This document shows, in pieces, positions 16,891-25,067 of a stretch of 35,868 bases of DNA. This DNA comes from CAYTSA01 sp964440345. Lineage in GTDB: Bacteria > Desulfobacterota > Desulfovibrionia > Desulfovibrionales > Desulfovibrionaceae. Positions within the stretch are counted from its first letter, which is position 1. The number at the start of each line of letters is the position of its first letter. The DNA is taken from contig CAYTSA010000032.1 in NCBI GenBank assembly GCA_964440345.1, positions 1-35,868 on the forward strand, in the 5' to 3' direction. Below the pieces are notes generated by a model, which saw nothing but the letters and a program-made list of their open reading frames with translations, was not told where the DNA came from and searched no databases. A program made the translations under genes and the position numbers.

Positions 16891-16934
16891 GTCCAGGGTG
16901 TAGCCGGGGGCGCCGGGGGGGCTCGCTGCTGGAC
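16891..16934. repeat. G-rich inverted repeat upstream of the GT39 gene
   Basis: GTCCAG (16891-16896) pairs with CTGGAC (16929-16934). Between them lie two G-tracts (G5 and G7) separated by CGCC, flanked by AGCC/GGCT that can pair inside. It sits in the gap between the divergent unknown gene and the GT39 gene and resembles the poly-G-loop hairpins at 29.1-29.5 kb. Confidence 0.45.
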
Positions 16935-16966
16935 AGCCGGCGCAGCCGCAAGTACAGTGCACGGGC

Positions 16967-18574
16967 ATGGAAACACAGCGATCATTCTTTGCCTTTGCCG
17001 GCCGGCCAGACCTGGTGGCCGGCTTCATTGTTTTGGCCACAACTCTGGTCCGCTACTGGTTCATTGCCACTGGCCAGTTAGACCTGGTGCAGGATGAAGC
17101 CCAATACTGGGACTGGTCCCGGGACCTGCAGCTTTCATACTATTCCAAGGGACCGCTTATAGCCTACATCAACTGGTTGGGCACGGCGTTTTTCGGCAAT
17201 ACGGAGCTGGGCGTGCGCATCGGCGCTGTTATGGGCTCTCTGCTCGTCCAGTGCGTCATATACCTGGGCCTTAGCAAACTGGCGGGCCGGTCCTGGCTCG
17301 GGGTCTGGACTCTGGTCATAGCCAACACCGCGCCTCTGTTCATGGCCGCGGGCGTGATGATGACCACGGACAATCCGCTTATCGTTTGCTGGTCCGGGGC
17401 CTTGTTCTGCGTCTACTGGCTGCAGCGGCCAGACCTGCCCGGCGCGTCTTCCCGCTGGCCGGCGTCGCTGCTTGCGGCCTGCGTGGCCTTTGGGATTCTG
17501 GCGAAATATATGATGCTTGCCATCTTGCCTGTGGTGTTTATGTTTTGGTTGGGCCTGGCCTGGGACCGCCGGCTGGACCGGGCTGGCGTTAAACGCTCGG
17601 CTGCAGCCTTGCTGGCCGGGGTTGTGCTTGGGCTTTTGCCTATACTGCTGTGGAACGCCATGAACGACTTTGTGGGGTTCCGGCACGTGGGCGCATTGGC
17701 CGGCATGGCGGACCAAGAGCCTCAGGCACTGCTCAAGCCGTTGCAATTCCTTGAATACATCGGCGTACAGGCAGGCTTGATCACTCCCTGGTGGCTCTGG
17801 TTCATGCTCCTGGGAGGCTGTCTTGCGCTACGCCTGCTGTGGAAAGGGCGCAAGGAGCAGCAAGCCGGAGAGCCTGAAACTGGCGGGCAGCCGGCTGACC
17901 GAACGCTGCTCTGGCTGCTTGTGGCGGGCTTTTGGCCCATGTGGCTGTACTTTCTGCTTTGGTCTTTCAAGGCGGACAAGCTGTACCCCAACTGGCCGGC
18001 GGTGTGTTACGCAGCTGGATTTTGCTTGGCCGGGTTGGGTTTCATGCGTTGGCGCGAAAAGGCCTCGCCTGGCTGGAAAAAGGCTTGGCCGTTGGTTGGC
18101 TTGGCGATATTTCTCTTGCTCCACCTCCAGAACTGGCTTCCCGTGCCAGACGCCGTGAACCCCGCGTTGCGGTTGAAAGGTTGGAGCGATTTGGGACGCA
18201 AGCTGGAAGAGGTGCGGCAAACTGAATTTTCTGACCCGGACAAGGTGTTTTTTTTCGCAAAGAGTTACGCTATAACTGCCGCGTTGTCTTTTTACGGCCC
18301 GGAGCAGAAGCGGGCGTACTGCGCCGACTTTGGGCGCCGCATGAGCCAATACGACCTGTGGCCCGACCCAGGCAGTAAAAAGGGATGGGACGCAGTGTTC
18401 GTCCGCAAGAGGTTTCGCAACTCCATCCCTGAACAGCTTGACGGCATGTGCGGCAAGGTGGAGAATTTCCACTATCAGACAACGCACCGCGGCCAGCCGG
18501 CCAGAAAGTTCACTATCACCCTGTGCCGGGATTTTACCGGGGTGTGGCCGCGAAGCGGAAAAGACGAGTATTGA
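16967..18574 (+). CDS. GT39-family (ArnT/PMT-like) membrane glycosyltransferase
   Basis: Integral membrane enzyme of 535 aa that would transfer a sugar from a polyprenyl-phosphate donor to lipid A, protein or another envelope acceptor. The first loop holds the family's acidic pair D43-E44 in QDEAQYWDWSRDLQ, followed by SYYSKGPLIAYI, the pattern of ArnT/PMT_2 proteins. About nine to ten hydrophobic segments follow, up to around residue 400. The C-terminal 120 residues are soluble and contain KVFFFAKSYAITAALSFYG. Acceptor and donor cannot be deduced. The stop codon overlaps the start of the next gene (TGATG), so the two are translationally coupled. Upstream lies a G-rich hairpin. Confidence 0.88.
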   Translation: METQRSFFAFAGRPDLVAGFIVLATTLVRYWFIATGQLDLVQDEAQYWDWSRDLQLSYYSKGPLIAYINWLGTAFFGNTELGVRIGAVMGSLLVQCVIYLGLSKLAGRSWLGVWTLVIANTAPLFMAAGVMMTTDNPLIVCWSGALFCVYWLQRPDLPGASSRWPASLLAACVAFGILAKYMMLAILPVVFMFWLGLAWDRRLDRAGVKRSAAALLAGVVLGLLPILLWNAMNDFVGFRHVGALAGMADQEPQALLKPLQFLEYIGVQAGLITPWWLWFMLLGGCLALRLLWKGRKEQQAGEPETGGQPADRTLLWLLVAGFWPMWLYFLLWSFKADKLYPNWPAVCYAAGFCLAGLGFMRWREKASPGWKKAWPLVGLAIFLLLHLQNWLPVPDAVNPALRLKGWSDLGRKLEEVRQTEFSDPDKVFFFAKSYAITAALSFYGPEQKRAYCADFGRRMSQYDLWPDPGSKKGWDAVFVRKRFRNSIPEQLDGMCGKVENFHYQTTHRGQPARKFTITLCRDFTGVWPRSGKDEY

Positions 18575-19179
18575 TGCATTTACACACAGCCATACACAAC
18601 GCAGCAGACCCGGCCGTGTGCGGGCGTTGCGGCCGGGCCGGGCAGACTTGTTGCAAGGTGGAGCCTGGCCGCGAGGAGTTCTGCTTTCCTCTCTCGGAAA
18701 TGGAGTGGGACCGGATTCTGGACTTTGCCGGCGACCGGGGCGCTTTTGTGCAGGAGCCGAATTCAAGCAATTTCCTGGGCCATTTGCAGCGCCTGTTCCC
18801 GGGCGAAGAGGAGCTGCTGGAGCGGTTGTTTCCTGACCGGGAAAACAAGTTTCATTTGCGGCTGGCCACCCGCAGGGACGGGACCTGCGTTTTTTTGCAG
18901 CCGGACGGCTGCGAGTTGCCGCGTGAGGCAAGGCCCTACTACTGCCGGCTTTTTCCTTTTTGGTTCTTCAGCGGCCGGTTGAACATGTTTGCGCCGCCCA
19001 ACTGCCTGGCTGTGCAGGAGGGCCGCCGGCCCAAAAACGTCATGGCGATGCTTTCCGTCAACAAGATGGAGCTGCTGCACACCCACGGGAGGCTGCGGCT
19101 GGCCTGGGGGTTGCCGCCGCAGAAGAGCATGCGTTTGCTGCCTGAATCTTTCACCAGATACGACAAAGAAAAACGGTAA
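18574..19179 (+). CDS. YkgJ-family cysteine-cluster protein (putative zinc or Fe-S binding)
   Basis: The 201-aa protein carries the cysteine pattern of the YkgJ/UPF0153 family: CGRCGRAGQTCC near residues 16-26, then TCVFLQPDGCELPREARPYYCRLFPFW further on. The family is thought to bind a metal ion or cluster; no member's role is firmly known to me. The ATG at 18574 shares bases with the GT39 stop codon. Three bases after its own stop comes the PBP1a start, so the three genes form an operon dealing at least partly with the cell envelope. No signal peptide is present. Confidence 0.85.
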   Translation: MHLHTAIHNAADPAVCGRCGRAGQTCCKVEPGREEFCFPLSEMEWDRILDFAGDRGAFVQEPNSSNFLGHLQRLFPGEEELLERLFPDRENKFHLRLATRRDGTCVFLQPDGCELPREARPYYCRLFPFWFFSGRLNMFAPPNCLAVQEGRRPKNVMAMLSVNKMELLHTHGRLRLAWGLPPQKSMRLLPESFTRYDKEKR

Positions 19180-19182
19180 GAT

Positions 19183-21630
19183 ATGAAAAAGAAAATCCTC
19201 ATAGCCTTGGGCGTGCTCTTATTGCTGGGCGTACTGTCCGCCGTAGGCGGAGCCTTCGCCCTCTATAAATGGGCTTCCAAGGACCTGCCGGATTTCAAAG
19301 AAATTACAGATTTCAGTCCGCCGCTGGTGACCACGGTCTATGCCCGGGACGACTCCATTTTGGGCTATTTCTATCGCGAAAAGCGGTTTCTGGTGGACCT
19401 ACACCAATGTCCGGTCCATCTGACCAGAGCCTTTTTAGCTGCAGAGGACTCCAGTTTTTACGAGCATGAAGGGATTGATTTCCAGGCCATTTTCCGGGCT
19501 GTGGTCAAGAACGTAGAGGCTGGGACCATCAAGCAGGGAGGCTCCACCATCACGCAGCAGGTTATCAAGCGGCTGCTGCTTACGTCCGAAAAAAGCTACG
19601 AGCGCAAACTGAAAGAGGCCATCCTGGCTTATCGGCTGGAAAAGCATCTGACCAAGGACGAAATACTGACCATCTACCTGAACCAGATTTATCTTGGGTC
19701 GGGAGCGTACGGGGTGGAGGCGGCTGCGCGGACTTATTTCAACAAACACGTGGAAGCGTTGACCCTGGCCGAGTCCGCCATGCTGGCCGGCTTGCCTCAG
19801 GCTCCTTCCCGCTACAGCCCGTACAATCATCCTGAGACAGCCAGAAAACGCCAGGTGTATGTGTTGGACAATATGCTGAAGCTGGGCTGGATAACCCAGG
19901 CGGAATATGATGAGGCGATTGCCCAGGAACTGGTCTTTGAATCTATGCCCGACCCCTCCTGGGGCGTGGGCGCTTACTACCTGGAAGAGGTCCGGCGCTG
20001 GCTCATAGATTATCTTTCCGAAGAGAACGCCAAGGCGCTGGGCCTGGAGCTGGACCGCTACGGCGAGGACGCTGTGTATGAATCCGGCCTGCACGTGTAC
20101 ACTGCTGTGGACATGAAGCACCAGGCCGCCGCAGAGCAGGCGTTACGGGACGGACTGGTCGCCTCCACAGAACGCCGGGGCTGGCAAGGGCCGTTGCGCC
20201 ACGTAGATCCAGAATACTACGGCAGCGCCGCCGCAGAACTGGCCCCGGACCTGGAAAAGGTAGAGCAGGGCGAATGGTTCCAGGCGCTGGTTACCGAGGT
20301 CAGCAAAGACAAAGCCTTGGTCCGGGCCGGCGATGTGGAAGGCGTCATTCCTGTGGAGTCCGTGCACTGGTGCCGTGAGCCCGACCCAAAAACTCCCACG
20401 GACAATGTGCCGGCAGTCAAAGACGTGACCAAAGTGCTGCAGCCCGGAGACGTGGTCTGGGCCATGAAATGGTTCCCCGAAGAGGAAGAGGGCCAAGAGG
20501 AAAAAACGCAGCAAGAAGAAAATGCCAAGGAAAAAGAACAGGCTGAGCCCCTGCGCCTGGAGCTGAAGCAGTGGCCGATAATCCAGGGCGCGCTCGTTTC
20601 CCTGGAGCCGCCTACGGGCGAGGTCCGGGCTCTGGTGGGCGGTTACGATTTTCAATCCAGCCAGTTCAACCGCGCCACCCAGGCGTTCCGCCAGCCGGGG
20701 TCCGCTTTCAAGCCTATCGTCTACTCGGCGGCTATAGACAACGGCTTTACCGCGGCCACCATGGTCATGGACGCGCCCTTTGTCTACGCTGACTACGCCA
20801 CCGAAAAGATTTGGCGGCCGCAGAATTTCGAGGGCAAGTTTTATGGCCCTACCTTGCTGCGCACTGCCCTGGCCAAGTCTCGCAACTTGTGCACCATCCG
20901 CGTGGCCCAGAAGCTGGGCGTGAACGCCATCATCGAACGGGCGAAAGCCCTGGGGCTGGAGCCAGAATTCCCGCGCAACCTTTCGGTGGCCTTGGGCTCG
21001 GTGGCGGTGCGGCCCCTGAACCTGTGCCAGGCGTACACTGCGTTTGCCCGCGGCGGCTCGTGGGTAGAGCCGCGGCTGGCCTTGCGCGTGGAAAGCGCCT
21101 GGGGCAAAGAGCTGTTTCGCAGCGACCCACGGGTGGTGGACGCCTTCAGCCCGCAGACGGCCTTTATCCTGACCAGCCTGCTCAAAGAAGTGGTCCAGGA
21201 CGGCACTGGCTGGCGGGCCAAAGTGCTTAAGCGGCCCGTGGCCGGCAAAACCGGCACCACCAACGACGAGCAGGACGCCTGGTTCATGGGCTTTACCCCG
21301 TATCTGCTGACCGGCGTCTATGTTGGCTTTGACCAGTTGCAACCTATGGGCCGCCTGGAGACGGGCTCGCGGGCAGCCTCGCCCATCTGGGTGCAGTACC
21401 GCATGGCTGTGGAGGAGGACTACCCCGAGGAAGATTTTCCCCAACCCCCAGGCATTAACATCGTGCAGGTGGACGCCGGCACCGGGTACTTGGCTGCTCC
21501 CAATTCCGAAAAAACATTCTTTTTGCCTTTCAAGACAGGCACTGCGCCCACACAGTTGGCCGGCGACATTGCAGACGATCCTGGGGACACGTCCCGTAGC
21601 GGCGAGGCCCTGATGAAGCAAATGTTTTAA
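19183..21630 (+). CDS. mrcA: bifunctional penicillin-binding protein 1A (transglycosylase/transpeptidase)
   Basis: Class A PBP of 815 aa that polymerises and cross-links peptidoglycan in the periplasm. A short cytoplasmic KKK start and one membrane segment (about 4-28) anchor it. The GT51 transglycosylase domain has AAEDSSFYEHEGID with catalytic E88, GGSTITQQ and the RKLKEAILAYRLEK block. The transpeptidase has SAFK at 507-510 with nucleophile S507, AKSRNL as the SxN motif, and KTGTT at 689-693. Between the two is an OB-like insert (about 340-450) ending in an acidic, Gln/Lys-rich loop (EEEEGQEEKTQQEE). Overall it matches PBP1a in length and order. It lies 3 bases after the YkgJ-like gene. 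Confidence 0.96.
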   Translation: MKKKILIALGVLLLLGVLSAVGGAFALYKWASKDLPDFKEITDFSPPLVTTVYARDDSILGYFYREKRFLVDLHQCPVHLTRAFLAAEDSSFYEHEGIDFQAIFRAVVKNVEAGTIKQGGSTITQQVIKRLLLTSEKSYERKLKEAILAYRLEKHLTKDEILTIYLNQIYLGSGAYGVEAAARTYFNKHVEALTLAESAMLAGLPQAPSRYSPYNHPETARKRQVYVLDNMLKLGWITQAEYDEAIAQELVFESMPDPSWGVGAYYLEEVRRWLIDYLSEENAKALGLELDRYGEDAVYESGLHVYTAVDMKHQAAAEQALRDGLVASTERRGWQGPLRHVDPEYYGSAAAELAPDLEKVEQGEWFQALVTEVSKDKALVRAGDVEGVIPVESVHWCREPDPKTPTDNVPAVKDVTKVLQPGDVVWAMKWFPEEEEGQEEKTQQEENAKEKEQAEPLRLELKQWPIIQGALVSLEPPTGEVRALVGGYDFQSSQFNRATQAFRQPGSAFKPIVYSAAIDNGFTAATMVMDAPFVYADYATEKIWRPQNFEGKFYGPTLLRTALAKSRNLCTIRVAQKLGVNAIIERAKALGLEPEFPRNLSVALGSVAVRPLNLCQAYTAFARGGSWVEPRLALRVESAWGKELFRSDPRVVDAFSPQTAFILTSLLKEVVQDGTGWRAKVLKRPVAGKTGTTNDEQDAWFMGFTPYLLTGVYVGFDQLQPMGRLETGSRAASPIWVQYRMAVEEDYPEEDFPQPPGINIVQVDAGTGYLAAPNSEKTFFLPFKTGTAPTQLAGDIADDPGDTSRSGEALMKQMF

Positions 21631-21650
21631 CAACGCCACAGGAGGAAGCC

Positions 21651-21995
21651 ATGCCGGCAATACTCATTGAAACTAACGCCGCTATGGACGGGGCCCAAGC
21701 CCGGTCTCTGGCCCAGCGCGTTTCCGCTCAGGCGGCGGACCTGCTACAAAAGCCGGAAGGCTTTGTCATGGTTTCGGTGCGGCCTGCAGCCGCGCTGTGC
21801 TACGGCGGCGCAATGGACCCTGCAGCCTGGGTGGAGTTCAAATCCATAGGCCTGGACCGGTCCAGAACGGCGGAGTTTTCCGAGGCTGTGTGCACGCTGC
21901 TGGAAACTGAAGCCTCCATCCCGTCCAGTCGGGTCTACATTGAGTTCAAGAACCTGGAGCGGGACCTGACCGGCTGGGACAAGAAGACGTTTTAA
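21651..21995 (+). CDS. MIF/phenylpyruvate tautomerase-like protein
   Basis: Small protein (114 aa) of the tautomerase superfamily, MIF branch. It begins M-P, so Pro1, the catalytic base after Met removal, is kept. The LLQKPEGFVMVSV block, a CYGG segment, SIGLDRSR and the RVYIEFKNLERDLTGWDKKTF ending match bacterial MIF-like proteins, and the length is typical. The physiological substrate is unknown. A GGAGGAAGCC ribosome site precedes the ATG, 20 bases after the PBP1a stop, so it may be co-transcribed. Confidence 0.88.
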   Translation: MPAILIETNAAMDGAQARSLAQRVSAQAADLLQKPEGFVMVSVRPAAALCYGGAMDPAAWVEFKSIGLDRSRTAEFSEAVCTLLETEASIPSSRVYIEFKNLERDLTGWDKKTF

Positions 21996-22029
21996 GCGCA
22001 TTAGTATTTTGAAAGAAGAAAATATTGTG

Positions 22030-22112
22030 TGACCGAGCGTAGCGAGGTCAATAGAAAAAGCTTTGGAAAAGGGAGCCTGAGGGAAAACCGCTTTCAAGAG
22101 GTGTTGCCCCCG
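22030..22112. repeat. decayed Desulfovibrio-type intergenic repeat before purH
   Basis: The palindrome TGACC...GGTCA (22030-22034 with 22046-22050) is followed by AAAGCTTTGG...GGGAGCCTGAGGG (22056-22083) and an imperfect hairpin GGGAAAACC with GGTGTTGCCC. From memory, intact versions of such a repeat, with a long perfect stem after the AAAG-TTTGG part, are common between Desulfovibrio genes. This copy has lost pairing. The identification is by recall, not by search. Confidence 0.35.
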
Positions 22113-22137
22113 GAAAGGTTACTATGGGAGATCACAT

Positions 22138-22737
22138 ATGGAAAAATTGACCATCAAACGCGCATTGCTCAGCGTGACGGACAAGTCTGGTCTGGCTGCA
22201 TTCGGCCGCTTTCTGATGGACGGCGGGGTGGAGCTTGTGTCCACAGGCGGCACCAAAAAAATGCTCGCCGAGTCCGGCCTGCCGGTAACCTCGGTAAGCC
22301 AGGTGACCGGCTTCCCTGAGATCATGGGCGGCCGGGTGAAAACCCTGCACCCGCATATCCACGCCGGCGTGCTGGCGGACAAGGACAATGCAGAGCACAT
22401 GCAGACATTGCAGGAGTTGTCCATAGCCCCCTTCGACCTGGTCTGCGTGAACCTCTACAATTTTGCCGAGGCCGCGGCCAAAAATGTGGACCTGAAAACA
22501 GCCGTAGAGCAAATAGACATCGGCGGCCCCACCCTGCTGCGAGCGGCTGCCAAGAATTTTCACTCCGTGCTTGTGGTTTCGGACACAGCTGACTACGGAC
22601 GCGTCCAGCAGGTCCTGGAGGAAAACGCCATGGCCGCGCCGCTGGAGCTGCGCTGGGAACTGGCCGCCAAGACCTTCAGCGCTACCGCGGCCTATGACGT
22701 CATGATTACGGATTATCTGGCCAGCCACGCGGCCTAG
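22138..22737 (+). CDS. purH: stand-alone IMP cyclohydrolase (PurH N-terminal domain only)
   Basis: Catalyses the last step of purine synthesis, ring closure of FAICAR to IMP. The 199-aa product is the MGS-like domain of PurH: ALLSVTDKSGL, ELVSTGGTKKML, VTGFPEIMGGRVKTLHPHIHAGVL, and IDIGGPTLLRAAAKNF. The usual C-terminal AICAR transformylase domain of about 300 residues is absent and the stop codon comes cleanly after DVMITDYLASH, so the gene is naturally short rather than broken. A separate formyltransferase must exist elsewhere in the genome. GGGAG precedes the ATG. purE lies at 25068 on the other strand, so the two purine genes are near but not in an operon. Confidence 0.92.
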   Translation: MEKLTIKRALLSVTDKSGLAAFGRFLMDGGVELVSTGGTKKMLAESGLPVTSVSQVTGFPEIMGGRVKTLHPHIHAGVLADKDNAEHMQTLQELSIAPFDLVCVNLYNFAEAAAKNVDLKTAVEQIDIGGPTLLRAAAKNFHSVLVVSDTADYGRVQQVLEENAMAAPLELRWELAAKTFSATAAYDVMITDYLASHAA

Positions 22738-22762
22738 TTTCACGCGTACAGGAGAAAAAACC

Positions 22763-24430
22763 ATAGCCAAGGTTCAAGGAAACGTCACAGGATTGAAGGC
22801 CAGCCAGATGAAAGGGCTGAGCCGTTTATACAACCGTCGTTACCAGGGGGAGGGCGGGTATTCCCATGAGCAGGCCCGTGAACTGGCCCTCATAAGCCAT
22901 GGCGTGGGCCGCCAGGTGGGCCTGCTTATAGACCGCCAGGGACGGCCCCAGATGGTTATTGTGGGCGATGCGTCGTCCATTCTTATTCCAGAGCTGGACC
23001 GCTCCCGCCAGGGGGCGGGCCGGCTGCGCGGTTTGCGGCTGCTGCACACCCACCTGGCCGGCGAGCCCCTTTCACAAGAAGACTTGATGGACATGCTCTT
23101 TCTGCGGCTGGACTCCATGGCCGCCCTTACCGTGGACGACTGGGGCGATCCCCTGGCCTTGCATCTGGCCCATCTACTGCCCGCCAATCCGGACAACCAG
23201 CCTTACGAGGTGCTGCCGCCTGTGGCGTGGGACAAAGCAGAGGTTGATTTGATCGGCCAGGTCCAGGCTCTGGAGGAAGAGCTGGGCCGGCAGAGCCATG
23301 TGCGCGAGTCTGACCCCGGCCGGAGGGCCCTGCTGGTCAGCGTATCCCCGCGGCCGGCGGCGGCCACCGAAGCTTCGTTGGCCGAACTCAAGGAGCTGGC
23401 TCGCACTGCCGGCTTGGAGGTTGGCGGTTTGCTGGTCCAACGCGTGTCCAGGGTGAACCCCAAAACCATCATGGGCAAGGGCAAGCTGGCCGAACTGGAA
23501 GTGCTGGCCCTGCAGGAAAACAGCTCGGTGATCATTTTTGACGGCGAGTTGTCCCCAGCCCAGATGCGCAACCTGGCCGACCTGACCGAGCGCAAAATTC
23601 TGGACCGCACGCAGCTGATTTTGGATATTTTTGCTCAGCACGCCACCTCCCGGGCCGGTAAGCTGCAGGTGGAAATGGCTCAGTTGAAGTATACCCTGCC
23701 CAGGCTGGTGGGCAAGAACACAGCCCTGTCACGGCTGACAGGAGGCATAGGCGGCCGCGGGCCAGGGGAAACCCGGCTGGAGCTGGACCGCCGGAAAGTC
23801 CGCACGCGCATTACCCGCATAAAAGACGAGCTGTCCAAGCTGCGCAAGCAACGCGCTGCGGCTCGGGCCAGACGAGCCAAGGCCGGCGTGCCCGTGGTTG
23901 CCCTGGTGGGCTATACCAACGCAGGCAAGTCCACGCTGCTGAATACGCTGACCCACTCTGAAGTGCTGGCCGAGAACAAGCTCTTCGCCACCTTAGACCC
24001 GGCCACCCGACGCTTGCGTTTTCCACAGGAAAAAGAAGTCATTCTCACTGACACTGTGGGCTTTATCAGCGAGTTGCCCGCAGAGCTGCGCGAGGCGTTC
24101 CGGGCCACGCTGGAAGAACTGGAGGAGGCTGACCTGCTGGCGCACGTGGCCGACTCTGGCCATGTGGAGCTCGAAAACCACATAGAGGCTGTGGACGGGA
24201 TTCTGTATGAAATGGATTTGGCGAACATCCCCCGCATCCTTATCTTGAACAAGTGGGACGCGCTGGGCGAGGAGGAGCAGGAGATGTTGCGACTGCGCCA
24301 TCCGGAGGCCGTGCCCGCCTCAGCAAAAACAGGCTTCGGCCTTGATTCGCTGGCTGGAGAGATTCTGGAGCGCATCGATTGGGGCGCCAACGAAACTATG
24401 CATCCCGCCGCCGCCGCTTCTTCCCCGTGA
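22763..24430 (+). CDS. hflX: GTPase HflX, long N-terminal form, possible AUA start
   Basis: Ribosome-associated GTPase that binds the 50S subunit and rescues or splits stalled ribosomes. The protein has the HflX N-terminal domain (VNPKTIMGKGKLAEL, IFDGELSPAQMRNLAD, DRTQLILDIFAQHATSRAGKLQVEMAQL), a glycine-rich GGIGGRGPGETRLE linker and a G domain with GYTNAGKST, DTVGFI and NKWD. About 180 extra N-terminal residues are typical of long forms. The first standard in-frame codon is TTG at 22793 with only a weak ribosome site. An ATA at 22763 lies exactly 8 bases after AGGAG and would add ten residues reading (I/M)AKVQGNVTGL, which I recall as the usual start of relatives. The start is therefore uncertain: 22763 (555 aa) or 22793 (545 aa). 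Confidence 0.93.
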   Translation: MAKVQGNVTGLKASQMKGLSRLYNRRYQGEGGYSHEQARELALISHGVGRQVGLLIDRQGRPQMVIVGDASSILIPELDRSRQGAGRLRGLRLLHTHLAGEPLSQEDLMDMLFLRLDSMAALTVDDWGDPLALHLAHLLPANPDNQPYEVLPPVAWDKAEVDLIGQVQALEEELGRQSHVRESDPGRRALLVSVSPRPAAATEASLAELKELARTAGLEVGGLLVQRVSRVNPKTIMGKGKLAELEVLALQENSSVIIFDGELSPAQMRNLADLTERKILDRTQLILDIFAQHATSRAGKLQVEMAQLKYTLPRLVGKNTALSRLTGGIGGRGPGETRLELDRRKVRTRITRIKDELSKLRKQRAAARARRAKAGVPVVALVGYTNAGKSTLLNTLTHSEVLAENKLFATLDPATRRLRFPQEKEVILTDTVGFISELPAELREAFRATLEELEEADLLAHVADSGHVELENHIEAVDGILYEMDLANIPRILILNKWDALGEEEQEMLRLRHPEAVPASAKTGFGLDSLAGEILERIDWGANETMHPAAAASSP

Positions 24431-24535
24431 GAGCCCGGCCCTTGCGCAGTGGCGAGTGGCTTGACATGCAAGTACACGCAACAATTGCTCCCCCTGCCGC
24501 AGACGAACCGCCAACGTGTTACCCGGGTGAACAGC

Positions 24536-24754
24536 ATGTCTGACAAACAGAATATCGGCAACCAAGCGCTCATTTCCCCCATGGCTATTCTGGGCACGGA
24601 GTACAACGGCAAGCCCAACCTTATGGCTCTGGGCTGGGCCATGTGGGTGAACTACAAGCCTTGCCTCGCCGGCGTGTGTGTGCACGCCACTGGCCGGTGG
24701 ACTGCATCAAGGCGAAAACAGCATCAGAGTGACCAGAGGAATTTCTCGCCTTGA
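24536..24754 (+). pseudogene. 5' fragment of a flavoredoxin-type flavin reductase
   Basis: The reading frame from the ATG at 24536 starts like flavin-reductase-domain proteins of the flavoredoxin group: NIGNQALISPMAILGTEYNGKPNLMALG, then MWVNYKPCLAGVCVHATG. Similarity stops near 24685, after about 50 residues of an expected 180-200, and the rest of the frame is unrelated and ends at 24754. GGGTGA precedes the ATG. The missing part is not found further down, where a vapC fragment begins, so this is a truncated remnant rather than a simple frameshift. Confidence 0.65.
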
Positions 24755-24803
24755 GCGGAACTTTTCCTGATGATTTTCCTGACGCCGAAGAGATACGAGC
24801 TAA

Positions 24804-24825
24804 AGCATTTCAATCGTTAAATGCT
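24804..24825. repeat. short inverted repeat in the decayed region
   Basis: AGCATTT (24804-24810) and AAATGCT (24819-24825) flank an 8-base loop. It resembles in part the AGAGC...GCTCT hairpin at 12068-12101. It may be a small repetitive element or a remnant of a mobile element's end. Confidence 0.35.
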
Positions 24826-24859
24826 ATAGGCTAGGCGAGGATGTCCTGAGGGAATCGTT

Positions 24860-25043
24860 TTGAATCACCATTTGGATACAAACATCCCAATTCGATATCT
24901 TAAGAGAGACGCGGGGTGAAATCATCGGCCCCAGCAAGATACTCATTGCGGCCACGGCGCTGAGTCACGGCGCGGTGCTGGTCACCGGCAACACGCGTGA
25001 GTTTTCGCGGGTGGACGGCTTGGCGGTTGAATCGTGGGTCTGA
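24860..25043 (+). pseudogene. internally deleted vapC (PIN-domain toxin) remnant
   Basis: Two separated pieces of a VapC ribonuclease can be read. At 24860-24913 is the start, LNHHLDTNIPIRYLKRD, with the PIN-domain catalytic Asp in LDTN. At 24921-25043, one base out of that frame, is the end: IGPSKILIAATALSHGA, LVTGNTREFSRVDGL and ESWV, then TGA. About 75 central residues including the middle acidic residues are missing, so the toxin is dead. Just upstream a frame reads GTFPDDFPDAEEIRAKAF (24757-24812), possibly the tail of the partner antitoxin; this is weak. The locus is a graveyard between hflX and purE. Confidence 0.72.
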
Positions 25044-25067
25044 GAGGCCGCTGGTATCCTGTTCAGT

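Noticed and set aside
20143..21660. 505-codon frame antisense to PBP1a
   Set aside because: Same reason: the sense frame has all PBP motifs, and the antisense product resembles nothing.
24461..24489. TTGACA promoter before the flavin reductase fragment
   Set aside because: The -35 is perfect, but the hexamer 17 bases downstream (ATTGCT) is too poor to call a promoter.
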